Below are positions 47,872 through 56,073 of a stretch of DNA of 64,000 bases, piece by piece. Both the position numbers and the translations under genes were made by a program. The notes under the pieces were generated by a model, which was not told where the DNA came from, ran no database searches, and worked only from the letters and a program-made list of their open reading frames with translations. Each line of letters begins with the position of its first letter. Position 1 is the first letter of the stretch. This DNA comes from APNM01 sp040361335 (lineage in GTDB: Bacteria > Pseudomonadota > Gammaproteobacteria > Nevskiales > Salinisphaeraceae), in contig NZ_APNM01000009.1 of NCBI RefSeq assembly GCF_040361335.1, positions 1 through 64,000 of the forward strand, in the 5' to 3' direction.

Positions 47872-48810
47872 GTGTGGCAGCGTCTCCGGGAGAACTGGCG
47901 GTCGCTGCTCGGCGCCGGCCTGCTGCATGCCGTGATCATCGGCATGCTGGTGGTCAGCATCCAGTTCGGCGGCATCGTGCCCAGCGGCGGCGCGCCCGGC
48001 GAGGCCGTGGAGGCGGTGGTGGTGACGCCGCAGGACATGCCGCCGGAGCCGGAGCCGGTGCCGGAACCGGCCCCGGCGCCGCAGCCCGAACCGCAACCGG
48101 AACCCGAGCCGGAGCCGGAGCCGGAGCCGGCGCCTCAGCCTGAGCCGGAACCCGAGCCCGAGCCTAAGCCGGAGCCTGAACCGCAGATCGATCAGTCGGC
48201 CTCCGAGGCGGCCGCGGAGCGGCTCGCCGCCGAACGCGAGGCCCGCCAGGAGGCCGAGCGCAAGGCGAGAGAGGCGGCCGAGCGCAAGGCCCGGGAAGAG
48301 GCGGAACGCAAGGCGAGGGAAGAGGCCGAGCGCAAGGCGAAGGCGGAAGCCGAACGCAAAGCGCGTGAGGAGGCGGAGCGCAAGGCCGAGGCGGAACGCA
48401 AGGCGAAGGCGGAGGCCGAGCGCCGGGCCCGGGAAGAGGCCGCGCGCAAGGCCCGCGAGGCGGAGGAGGCCCGTCGCAAGGCGTTGGCCGAGGCCATGGC
48501 CGCCGAGAGTGCCGCCCGCGCCGAGGCACAGCGTTCCGAGGCGCGGCGCCGCTACGTGGCCGCGATCAAGGCCCACGTCGAGGCCAACTGGCTGCGGCCG
48601 CCGGGCGCCGAGGATATCCGCTGCGAGGTGCGCGTCGAGCAATTGCCGGGCGGTCAGGTCGTGTCCTACGAATTGCTGGAGTCCTGCGGCAACGATGCCG
48701 TCGACCGCTCCGTGGAGCAGGCGATCATCAAGTCCGACCCGTTGCCGCGTCCGCCCGACCGTAGCGTCTTCGAGCGCGAGCTCATTTTCACTTTCGAACC
48801 CCAGTCGTAA
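47872..48810 (+). CDS. tolA: Tol-Pal protein TolA
   Basis: Spans the periplasm between TolQR and Pal/TolB. 312 residues: N-terminal anchor (about 14-36), an EP/PEP repeat stretch (about 58-104), a long Ala/Glu/Lys/Arg helix (about 110-222) and the C-terminal domain III (YVAAIKAHVEANWLRPPG, two Cys). The helix is built from repeats of AERKAREEAERKA type; both low-complexity parts are prone to length variation. GTG start. Confidence 0.95.
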   Translation: MWQRLRENWRSLLGAGLLHAVIIGMLVVSIQFGGIVPSGGAPGEAVEAVVVTPQDMPPEPEPVPEPAPAPQPEPQPEPEPEPEPEPAPQPEPEPEPEPKPEPEPQIDQSASEAAAERLAAEREARQEAERKAREAAERKAREEAERKAREEAERKAKAEAERKAREEAERKAEAERKAKAEAERRAREEAARKAREAEEARRKALAEAMAAESAARAEAQRSEARRRYVAAIKAHVEANWLRPPGAEDIRCEVRVEQLPGGQVVSYELLESCGNDAVDRSVEQAIIKSDPLPRPPDRSVFERELIFTFEPQS

Positions 48811-48821
48811 CGGAGCCGATC

Positions 48822-50111
48822 ATGCGCCGATTGCTAGCCGCGTTGACCGTCCTGTCGCTGTTCGCCGCGCCGGCCCAGGGGGCCCTGCGCATCGAGATCA
48901 CCGAGGGCGTGGCCGGCGCGCTGCCGATCGCGATCTCGCCCATCCGCGGCGAGGGCGAGGCCGCCCTGCCGGTGGACCTGGCCGCGATCGTGGAATCCGA
49001 CCTGCAGGGCACGGGCCTGTTCGAGGTCTTCCCGCGCGAGGACATGATCGCCACGCCCGCGCGCCGCGAGCAGGTGAACTACACCAACTGGCGCATGGTG
49101 GAGGTGGACAACCTGGTGGTCGGTTCCGCGGCCCCGAACGGGCGCGGCGGCTACCGCATCAGCTTCAACATCCTGGATGTCTACCGCGAGCGGGTACTCA
49201 CCGGTTACCAGATCACCGCGGACAGCGACAATCTGCGCAGCGCCGCGCATTCCATCGCCAACCTGATCTACGAGCATTTCATCGGCGAGAAGGGCTATTT
49301 CCTGTCGCGCATCGCCTACGTCACGGCCCAGAAGGAGGGCGGGAACCTGCGCTACCGCATGGTCGTCTCGGACTACGACGGCAAGAACCCGCAGACGGTG
49401 GCCTCCTCGCGCGACCCGCTGATGTCGCCGGCCTGGTCCCCGGACGGCGAGAAGCTGGCCTACGTGGCCTTCGACGTCGCCCGCGGCCGCACCAGCCTGC
49501 GCGTGCACGACCTGACTACGGGGCAGGTGCGCGAGATCTCCTCGCGTCCCGGCATTAACGGCGCACCGGCGTGGTCCCCGGACGGCGGCAAACTGGCGAT
49601 GACCCTGTCGCACACCGGCGATCCCGAAATCTACGTCCATGACCTGGACACCGGTCGCACCGACCGCCTGACCCGCAACGGCGCCATCGATACCGAGCCC
49701 GCCTGGTCCCCGGACGGCAAGCACATCGCGTTCACGTCTGACCGCGGCGGCAAGCCGCAGATCTATCGCATGGATCGCGACGGCGGCGGGGTGGAACGGC
49801 TGACCTTCAGCGGCGAGAGCAACCAACGCCCCGCCTATTCGCCGAACGGCCGCCACATGGCGATGGTGCAGGGCGGTCCCAACGGCTTCCGTATTGCGGT
49901 TTTGGACCTCAAGACCAATAATGTGCGGGTCGTCAGCAAGGGTCCGCTGGACGAAAGTCCGAGCTTCGCACCCAATGGGCAGACCATCATCTATGCGCGG
50001 CAGGGCGGGGACGCCGAACTCGCCACCGTTTCCATCGACGGCAAGGTCCGCACCCGGCTGCGGCAGCAGGGCGAGGTCCGCGAACCCGCCTGGTCGCCGG
50101 CCGGGTACTGA
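48822..50111 (+). CDS. tolB: Tol-Pal protein TolB
   Basis: Periplasmic protein that binds Pal. 429 residues: signal peptide (MRRLLAALTVLSLFAAPAQG, cleavage after about 20), N-terminal alpha/beta domain, then a six-bladed beta-propeller with repeated WSPDGxKLA and WSPDGKHIAFTSDRGG motifs. Starts 11 nt after tolA. Complete. Confidence 0.96.
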   Translation: MRRLLAALTVLSLFAAPAQGALRIEITEGVAGALPIAISPIRGEGEAALPVDLAAIVESDLQGTGLFEVFPREDMIATPARREQVNYTNWRMVEVDNLVVGSAAPNGRGGYRISFNILDVYRERVLTGYQITADSDNLRSAAHSIANLIYEHFIGEKGYFLSRIAYVTAQKEGGNLRYRMVVSDYDGKNPQTVASSRDPLMSPAWSPDGEKLAYVAFDVARGRTSLRVHDLTTGQVREISSRPGINGAPAWSPDGGKLAMTLSHTGDPEIYVHDLDTGRTDRLTRNGAIDTEPAWSPDGKHIAFTSDRGGKPQIYRMDRDGGGVERLTFSGESNQRPAYSPNGRHMAMVQGGPNGFRIAVLDLKTNNVRVVSKGPLDESPSFAPNGQTIIYARQGGDAELATVSIDGKVRTRLRQQGEVREPAWSPAGY

Positions 50112-50205
50112 ATGAGGGGGGACCGACGGGCCCGGCGTCGCCAGACGCGATGCCGGAAAGCGCCGGCATGCCCGCCGGCTTGTAACAACCCGAAGGAGTT
50201 GAACA

Positions 50206-50799
50206 ATGTCGACCTATAATCCCTGCAACCGCCCACGCCGCACGACGGGTCTCGTCGCCGCGCTGCTGGTGCTCACCCTGAGTGCCTGCGCCGGCGGTCA
50301 GCAGGCCACGCGGCCCTCGGACTCGGGCGGCGATTACGCCGGCGGCACGTCCGGCGGCGAGCGGGACGGCGAGCCGCGCTTCACCGCCGAGCAGCTCAAC
50401 CAGCGGGGCCTGCTGGGCATCAAGAAGGAAGACCGGGCCAAGTTCCTGGATCCCGCCAACCCGCTGTCCACCCGGACCATCTACTTCGAGTTCGACAGCA
50501 GCCGCATCCAGGGCAAGTTCAACGAGGCCCTCAAGGCCCACGCCAACTACCTGTCCGAGCATCCGGAAGTGACGCTGCGGTTGGAGGGGCACACCGACGA
50601 GCGCGGCACGCGCGAATACAACGTCGCCCTGGGCGAGCGCCGCGCCGAGTCGGTGGAGAAGATCCTGGTGCTCAACGGCGCCGATTCCGGTCAGCTCACG
50701 ACCCTGTCGTTCGGCGAGGAGCGCCCGGCCGAGCTGGGCTCGACCGAGTCCGCCTACGCCAAGAATCGGCGGGTCGAGCTGATCTACGTGGAAAACTGA
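50206..50799 (+). CDS. pal: Peptidoglycan-associated lipoprotein Pal
   Basis: Outer-membrane lipoprotein that anchors to peptidoglycan. 197 residues: signal peptide with lipobox LSAC (C28), a Gly/Ser-rich linker, then an OmpA-like domain (TIYFEFDSSRIQ, LEGHTDERGTREYNVALGERRA). AAGGAG precedes the ATG. The 94-nt gap after tolB shows no clear terminator. Confidence 0.96.
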   Translation: MSTYNPCNRPRRTTGLVAALLVLTLSACAGGQQATRPSDSGGDYAGGTSGGERDGEPRFTAEQLNQRGLLGIKKEDRAKFLDPANPLSTRTIYFEFDSSRIQGKFNEALKAHANYLSEHPEVTLRLEGHTDERGTREYNVALGERRAESVEKILVLNGADSGQLTTLSFGEERPAELGSTESAYAKNRRVELIYVEN

Positions 50800-50815
50800 G
50801 CCGCAGGGAACCGCC

Positions 50816-51667
50816 ATGCGACTGTTAGCGACAACCGCGGTGCTGGTGGCGGCGGCCTTCCCGGCCGCCCTGCCGGCACAGCAGGACCGCACCGCGCTGG
50901 AGATGCGCCTGCGCTCGATCGAGGCGCGCCTGCCCGACGTCGATCGGCTCGAGAGCCTCGAGCGTAAGGTCGCGGCCCTGTCCTCGGGCGAGGCCGTGCA
51001 GGTCGCCCAGTCCGGCGGCGGGGGAACGGGCACGGTGTCCCTGTACCAGGACATCCAGGCGTTGCAGCAGGAGGTCCGCGAGCTGCGCGGCCAGATCGAG
51101 GAACTGCAATACCGGGCGCGCCAGCGCGAGCAGCGTCAGCGCGATCTGTACCAGGACCTGGACTCGCGGCTGCAGGCGTTGGAGAAAAACGCCGGGATCG
51201 GCCCCGGCACGAGCGCCGGAGACGGCTCGCAGGACGCCGCCGGCGATGACCGGGGCGGCGCCGGCGGCGGTGATCCCGCGGCGGCCGAGAAGGCCTATCT
51301 CGCGGCCTTCGAGAAGCTCAAGCAGGGTGACCAGCAAGCCGCGATCGCCGACTTTCAGGCCTTCGTCAAGGCGCATCCGGACAGCGATTACACGGACAAC
51401 GCCTGGTATTGGCTGGGCGAGGCGCACTACGTCGGTCGCGCCTACGACAAGGCCCTGACGGCGTTCCGGCGCGTCATCCAGGACTTCCCGGACAGCAACA
51501 AGGTCCCGGACGCGGGCTACAAGATCGGGGTCATCCAGGACGAGCAGGGACAATACGCGGCCGCGCGCAAGACCCTGCAGGGCGTGGTCGACGAGCATCC
51601 GGACTCGGATGCGGCCGGCCTCGCCCGCAAGCGCCTGGAGGCCCTGAAGGAGAGCGGCGGGCAATGA
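50816..51667 (+). CDS. cpoB: Cell division coordinator CpoB (YbgF)
   Basis: Periplasmic protein coordinating PBP1B and Tol. 283 residues: signal peptide (about 1-21), a coiled coil (about 25-125; QALQQEVRELRGQIEELQYRAR), a Gly/Asp linker, then C-terminal TPRs (EKAYLAAFEKLKQGDQQAAIADFQAFVKAHPDS starts the first). The stop overlaps queE by 4 nt. Confidence 0.94.
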   Translation: MRLLATTAVLVAAAFPAALPAQQDRTALEMRLRSIEARLPDVDRLESLERKVAALSSGEAVQVAQSGGGGTGTVSLYQDIQALQQEVRELRGQIEELQYRARQREQRQRDLYQDLDSRLQALEKNAGIGPGTSAGDGSQDAAGDDRGGAGGGDPAAAEKAYLAAFEKLKQGDQQAAIADFQAFVKAHPDSDYTDNAWYWLGEAHYVGRAYDKALTAFRRVIQDFPDSNKVPDAGYKIGVIQDEQGQYAAARKTLQGVVDEHPDSDAAGLARKRLEALKESGGQ

Positions 51668-52359
51668 CCGCCGACGCGCGCGTCGCCCCGGCCGCGCGGC
51701 GCCGCCGGACGGGCGGCGCCGACAGCCTGCGGATCACCGAAATCTTCTACTCGCTGCAGGGCGAGGCCCGGGACGCGGGTTATCCCACGGTGTTCGTGCG
51801 GCTTACCGGTTGCCCGCTGCGTTGCCGCTATTGCGACACCGCCTATGCCTTCACCGGCGGCGAGCGGCTGACGCTGGATGACATCCTGTCCCGCGTGGCG
51901 GCACACGGCGTACCGCACGTCTGCGTCACCGGCGGCGAACCCCTGGCGCAGCCGGGGTGCGCGGACCTCGTGCGCCGCCTGTGCGACGCCGGGCATATCG
52001 TTTCGGTGGAAACCAGCGGCGCGCTGGATATCCGTCCGATCGACCGTCGCGCCAGCCGCGTCGTCGATCTCAAGACGCCGGGTTCCGGCGAGGTCGACCG
52101 CAATCGCTGGGACAATCTGGCGGCGCTGACCGACAACGACCAGATCAAGTTCGTGATCTGCGACCGCGCGGACTTCGACTGGGCCTGCGCCCGTGTGCGC
52201 GAGCACGACCTGACGGCCCGTTGTCCCGTGTGGTTTTCGCCCAGCCACGAGACCCTGCCGCCGGCCACGCTCGCCGAATGGCTGATGGCCGAGGCGCTGC
52301 CGGTGCGGCTCCAGCTCCAGCTCCACAAGCTGCTCTGGGGCGACGAGCCGGGCCGCTGA
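51664..52359 (+). CDS. queE: 7-carboxy-7-deazaguanine synthase QueE
   Basis: Radical SAM enzyme forming the deazapurine core of queuosine precursors. 231 residues: FYSLQGEARDAGYPTVFVRLTGC with the cluster motif C50-x3-C54-x2-C57, then VCVTGGEPLAQPG. The first 20 residues are basic and poorly conserved. Overlaps cpoB by 4 nt; queC starts 1 nt after its stop. Confidence 0.95.
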   Translation: MTADARVAPAARRRRTGGADSLRITEIFYSLQGEARDAGYPTVFVRLTGCPLRCRYCDTAYAFTGGERLTLDDILSRVAAHGVPHVCVTGGEPLAQPGCADLVRRLCDAGHIVSVETSGALDIRPIDRRASRVVDLKTPGSGEVDRNRWDNLAALTDNDQIKFVICDRADFDWACARVREHDLTARCPVWFSPSHETLPPATLAEWLMAEALPVRLQLQLHKLLWGDEPGR

Positions 52360-52360
52360 G

Positions 52361-53047
52361 ATGGGCGGCGAGCGTCGCGCGGTCGTGCTCCTCTCCGGGG
52401 GGCTGGATTCCGCCACCTGCCTGGCCGAGGCGGTGGCGCAGGGGTACCGTTGCCACGCCCTGAACGTCGCCTACGGCCAGCGTCACGACGCCGAGCTGGC
52501 CGCCGCCGAGGCGTTGGCCTCGCGTCTGGGCGCCGTGGCCTTCAAGCGGGTCGGCATCGAGTTGGGTCATATCGGCGGTTCGGCCCTGACCGACGCCGCC
52601 ATCGACGTCCCCGATGCCGGCGGCGAGGGCATCCCCGTGACCTACGTGCCGGCCCGCAATACCACTTTCCTGTCGGTGGCCCTGGGCTGGGCCGAGGTGC
52701 TGGCGGCGCGCGATATCTTCATCGGCGTCAACGCCGTGGACTACTCCGGCTACCCGGATTGCCGGCCGGCCTTCATCGAGGCCTTCGAGCGCCTGGCCCG
52801 CCTGGCGACCAAGGCGGGCGTGGAAGAGGGCGCCGAGTTCCGGGTGCACACCCCGCTGATCGATCTGAGCAAGGCCGAGATCATCCGCCGGGGCGTCGAC
52901 CTGGGCGTGGACTACGCGGCCACCGTGTCCTGCTATCGCGCGGATCCGGAAGGGCGGGCCTGCGGTACCTGCGACGCCTGCCGCCTGCGCCGCGAGGGCT
53001 TCGCCGGGGCCGGCATCCCCGATCCCACCCGTTACGCGCGCCGATAA
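52361..53047 (+). CDS. queC: 7-cyano-7-deazaguanine synthase QueC
   Basis: ATP-dependent enzyme making preQ0 from 7-carboxy-7-deazaguanine and ammonia. 228 residues: PP-loop SGGLDSATC (12-20), YVPARNTTFLSVALGWAE and the zinc site C...CGTCDAC near 190-208. It forms a pair with queE at the end of the tol-pal operon. Confidence 0.96.
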   Translation: MGGERRAVVLLSGGLDSATCLAEAVAQGYRCHALNVAYGQRHDAELAAAEALASRLGAVAFKRVGIELGHIGGSALTDAAIDVPDAGGEGIPVTYVPARNTTFLSVALGWAEVLAARDIFIGVNAVDYSGYPDCRPAFIEAFERLARLATKAGVEEGAEFRVHTPLIDLSKAEIIRRGVDLGVDYAATVSCYRADPEGRACGTCDACRLRREGFAGAGIPDPTRYARR

Positions 53048-53082
53048 CACCGCGCGGCGCTGTAATCGGCGCCGTGATCCGG

Positions 53083-53088
53083 TATCAT
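53083..53088 (+). promoter_or_regulatory. Candidate -10 of the tRNA-Lys gene
   Basis: TATCAT followed by a GC-rich discriminator (CCGCGCC), as in stringently controlled stable-RNA promoters. The -35 (about 53060) is weak. Start about 53095, just before the tRNA. Confidence 0.45.
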
Positions 53089-53101
53089 TCCGCGCCTGGC
53101 G

Positions 53102-53177
53102 GGGCCGTTAGCTCAGCTGGTAGAGCAGTGGACTTTTAATCCATTGGTCGTAGGTTCGAATCCTACACGGCCCACCA
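53102..53177 (+). tRNA. lysT: tRNA-Lys (UUU)
   Basis: Acceptor GGGCCGT/ACGGCCC with encoded ACCA; anticodon loop CTTTTAA gives TTT; T arm GTAGG-TTCGAAT-CCTAC. Position after the tol-pal cluster is common. Confidence 0.97.
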
Positions 53178-53245
53178 AGCCATCCCCTTTTCCCGCCGCG
53201 CCCGGCGCCGCCGCAGGCGCGGCCCGAAGCCGGAGACCGCCGCGC

Positions 53246-53668
53246 ATGGCCATATGGCACCAACGGCCCACCGTCGACGGCCTGAACGCGCTCCTGGAAC
53301 GCGACATGGTCAGTCACCTGGGCATGGAATACACCGAGATCGGGGACGACTACCTGCGCGCGCGCCTGCCCGTGGATCAGCGGACCCGGCAGCCGTACGG
53401 GCTCCTTCACGGCGGTGTCTCCTGCGTGGTGGCGGAATCCATGGGCAGCGTGGGCTCGGCGTTGTGCGTGGATCCCGAAACCCATTACTGCGTGGGCGTG
53501 GACATCAACGCCAGCCACCTGCGTTCCGCCAGCCAGGGATACGTGTACGCGGAGGCGCGGCCGCTGCGCGTGGGGCGCCGCAACCAGGTCTGGGACATCC
53601 GCATCAGCGACGAGAACGAACGCCTGGTCTGCGTCGCCCGTCTGACCACCGCGGTCATCGAGCGCTAG
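53246..53668 (+). CDS. PaaI-type hotdog thioesterase
   Basis: Thioesterase of the PaaI/YdiI type, possibly for 1,4-dihydroxy-2-naphthoyl-CoA or an aromatic acyl-CoA. 140 residues: LLHGGVSCVVAESMGSVGS with the HGG motif (about 52-70) and a conserved Glu in AES. Both match hotdog family 4HBT (PaaI). ATG 53246. It follows tRNA-Lys, in the plus direction, and is convergent with the next gene. Confidence 0.9.
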   Translation: MAIWHQRPTVDGLNALLERDMVSHLGMEYTEIGDDYLRARLPVDQRTRQPYGLLHGGVSCVVAESMGSVGSALCVDPETHYCVGVDINASHLRSASQGYVYAEARPLRVGRRNQVWDIRISDENERLVCVARLTTAVIER

Positions 53669-53678
53669 GCGCGCCTCC

Positions 53679-54986
53679 TCAGTCCGGCCGCTCGCCGTCC
53701 TCCGGCGGGTTGTCGCCGGGCGGCGGATCGACCACGGGCCGGTCGCCGTTGTCGTCGTCCTCCGCGTGCGCCGCGGGTGCGTCGTCGTCCCGCTGCCGGA
53801 TCGTGCCGGCCTCGCGCTCGATCTGATCGCTGCTCTTCTCGATGCCGATGCGATAGGCGGCGAATCCCGGGATCACCACCTGATTCAGGGCCATGCCCAG
53901 GATGCGGCCGCCCGCCGGAGCCGTCAGCGTCGCCCGCTTGTTGGTGATCGGGTCGGTGACGGTGCCCAGCGCGTCGCCCTCGGTGACGCGCTCGCCCAGT
54001 GCCACCTTGCTGAACAGGATGCCGCCGGTGTCCGCCCGTACCCAGACGGATTCGTAGTACACCGGTTGCGGCTCGCCCCAGAGGCTGATCCGGGTGACCA
54101 TGCCCAGCTTGTTGAGCAGGGTGCGTATGCCCTTGACCCCGTGCTCCACTTCCTCGGGCTGGAAGCGCATCGGCTCGCCGGCCTCCAGGGTCACCGCCGG
54201 GATGCCGGCCTCGGTGGCGGCGCGGCGCAGGGTGCCGCGCGACCCGCGGCTCTGCAGCACCGCCGTGGCGCCGAAGCCGCGGGTCAGCTCCAGCACGGCG
54301 GGGTCGTCCAGGTCGGCGCGCAATTGCGGCAGGTTGGTACGGTGGAAGGAACCGGTGTGCAGGTCCACCAGGTAATCGCAGTGCCGGACCACGTCGTTGA
54401 AGAAGGCGTGGGCGATGCGCGAGGCCGAGCTGCCGTCCGGATTGCCGGGGAAATACCGGTTGAGGTCGCGGCGGTCGGGCAGATAGCGGGAGCTGCGGCG
54501 GAAACCGAACAGGTTCACGATGGGCACGCCCACGACCGTGCCGACGAGCTTGCCGGGCGCCAGGCCGTAGAGCACGCGCCGCACCATCTCGATGCCGTTG
54601 AGCTCGTCGCCGTGCACCGCGGCGGTCAGGCACAGCACCGGGCCCGGCTCGGCGCCGTGGGCGACGAGCACCGGCGTCGGCACCGCGATGCCCGCGAAGG
54701 ATTCGCTCGCGACCCAGGACAGGCGCCGCGTCTCGCCGGGCGGCACCTCGGCGTCGAGCAGCCGGAAGGGGGCCGGGCCGGCATCCGGCACCTCGGCGTC
54801 GGGTCCGGGCGTCGCCGGCGCCGCCACGGCCGGCGGCTCTGCCACGGGCGCGGGCGCTTCCTCCTCGCCTTCGTCGGCGTGGGCGGGGCCCAATGCCATG
54901 CCGCAGACGATCAGCAGCAGGCCCGCGGATCGGATTCCGGGCGGCCAGCGGTCTGCATTGCGGGTATGGGGCATACGGGGGATCAC
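53679..54986 (-). CDS. Secreted zinc carboxypeptidase-fold protein, AstE/AspA-like
   Basis: 435-residue protein of the succinylglutamate desuccinylase/aspartoacylase (M14) family. A signal peptide-like segment (SAGLLLIVCGMALGPAHA, about 20-37), an Ala/Pro linker, then the zinc site HGDE (H125, E128) and H210 in DLHTGS; catalytic Glu in VTLEAGEP. A beta-strand domain follows (about 330-400), and an Asp/Pro-rich tail. Whether it cleaves amides or is a periplasmic carrier is unknown. The N-terminal signal makes it unlike cytoplasmic AstE. Confidence 0.85.
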   Translation of the reverse strand: MIPRMPHTRNADRWPPGIRSAGLLLIVCGMALGPAHADEGEEEAPAPVAEPPAVAAPATPGPDAEVPDAGPAPFRLLDAEVPPGETRRLSWVASESFAGIAVPTPVLVAHGAEPGPVLCLTAAVHGDELNGIEMVRRVLYGLAPGKLVGTVVGVPIVNLFGFRRSSRYLPDRRDLNRYFPGNPDGSSASRIAHAFFNDVVRHCDYLVDLHTGSFHRTNLPQLRADLDDPAVLELTRGFGATAVLQSRGSRGTLRRAATEAGIPAVTLEAGEPMRFQPEEVEHGVKGIRTLLNKLGMVTRISLWGEPQPVYYESVWVRADTGGILFSKVALGERVTEGDALGTVTDPITNKRATLTAPAGGRILGMALNQVVIPGFAAYRIGIEKSSDQIEREAGTIRQRDDDAPAAHAEDDDNGDRPVVDPPPGDNPPEDGERPD

Positions 54987-54993
54987 GAGGGAT

Positions 54994-55082
54994 TGGTGCG
55001 CCGGGGGAGACTCGAACTCCCAAGGGCCGCAAGGCCCACTAGGCCCTCAACCTAGCGCGTCTACCAGTTCCGCCACCGGCGC
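54994..55082 (-). tRNA. leuU: tRNA-Leu (GAG)
   Basis: Acceptor GCGCCGG/CCGGCGC with encoded CCA, long variable arm; anticodon loop TTGAGGG gives GAG. 89 nt. TAGAAT on the minus strand (55093-55098) may be its -10. Confidence 0.96.
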
Positions 55083-55122
55083 AGCGGCCGCAATTCTACC
55101 AGAGCCCGCGGGAAAAGTGGCT

Positions 55123-55209
55123 TGGTGCCGCCGGAGGGACTTGAACCCCCATGCCCTGTCGGGCACCAGGACCTAAACCTGGCGTGTCTACCAATTCCAC
55201 CACGGCGGC
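55123..55209 (-). tRNA. tRNA-Leu (UAG)
   Basis: Acceptor GCCGCCG/CGGCGGC, encoded CCA, long variable arm, anticodon loop TTTAGGT gives TAG. 87 nt. Upstream on the minus strand TACAAT (55224-55229) with GC-rich discriminator gives a likely -10. Together with the UAA species there are three leucine tRNAs in the window; this one has no intron. Confidence 0.96.
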
Positions 55210-55262
55210 TCGCAGCGGGCGCCATTGTAACCCAAACGCCCGCCGCGACCGCCGTGACCATC

Positions 55263-56033
55263 CTAGAACGAAGAGAAGTCGGGCTTGCGCTTCTCGGAGA
55301 ACGCGGTGATGGCCTCGCGCGCCTCGGGGCCGTTGAGGAGCGTGTTGAGCTCTTCGCCCTCGGCGTCGATGATCTCGGTGGTGCGGTCGCCGTCCCAGCG
55401 CTTGAGCAGGGACTTGGCGGTACGCAGGGTCTGGGGCGGTCCCGCCGCCAGGGTGCGGGCGCGTTCCATGGCGCGGCGCTCGACGTCCGCGTCCACCAGC
55501 ACTTCGTTGGCGATACCCAGCTCCACCGCGCGGTCGGCGCCGAACGGCTCGCCGAACAGGATCAGCTCGGCGGCGCGCTGGTGGCCCATCAGGCGCGGCA
55601 GGATGAAGCTGGAGGCGAACTCGGGGCAGATGCCCAGGTTCACGAACGGGAACTGGATACGCGCGCTGTCGCCGGCGTAGACCAGGTCGCAATGCAACAG
55701 CAGGGTGGCGCCGACGCCGATCGCCGGGCCGGTGACCGCCGCCAGCACCGGCTTCGGGCACTCGGCGAGCGCCAGCATGAAGCGGCGCACGGGGTTGTCC
55801 TCGCCGCTCAGGGGCGGCGCGCTGAGGAAACTGGCGATGTCGTTGCCGCTAGTGAAACAGCCGTCGGTGCCGGCCAGCAGCACGACGCGGGCCTCGTCGT
55901 CCCCGGCCGCCGCCAGCAGGGCGTCGGCGAGGGCGTCGTACATTTCCTGCGTCAGTGCGTTCTTGCGTTCGGGGCGGGAGATGCGGATCACCCGGACACG
56001 GTCCCGGGTTTCGGTGCTGATGTTCTCGCTCAT
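55263..56033 (-). CDS. Enoyl-CoA hydratase/isomerase family protein
   Basis: Crotonase-fold enzyme of 256 residues. RKNALTQEMYDALADAL near 23-39, oxyanion-hole segment SGNDIASFL (about 64-72) and GPAIGVGATLLLHCDLVYA (about 103-121), with a conserved glycine pair. It catalyses hydration or isomerisation of enoyl-CoA; the exact substrate is unknown. It lies 40 nt downstream of the monooxygenase gene, in the same direction, so likely co-transcribed. Confidence 0.92.
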   Translation of the reverse strand: MSENISTETRDRVRVIRISRPERKNALTQEMYDALADALLAAAGDDEARVVLLAGTDGCFTSGNDIASFLSAPPLSGEDNPVRRFMLALAECPKPVLAAVTGPAIGVGATLLLHCDLVYAGDSARIQFPFVNLGICPEFASSFILPRLMGHQRAAELILFGEPFGADRAVELGIANEVLVDADVERRAMERARTLAAGPPQTLRTAKSLLKRWDGDRTTEIIDAEGEELNTLLNGPEAREAITAFSEKRKPDFSSF

Positions 56034-56073
56034 GTCTTTTATCTAATGCCTTGTATTGGAATGGGAATATGGG

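Noticed and set aside
48042..48500. Tandem repeats in the tolA region as a mobile or regulatory repeat
   Set aside because: They encode the EP-rich and Ala/Lys/Glu helix parts of TolA, which vary naturally in length.
53144..53245. Longer start for the PaaI-like thioesterase
   Set aside because: The extra residues are translated from the 3' half of tRNA-Lys; ATG 53246 fits the family length.
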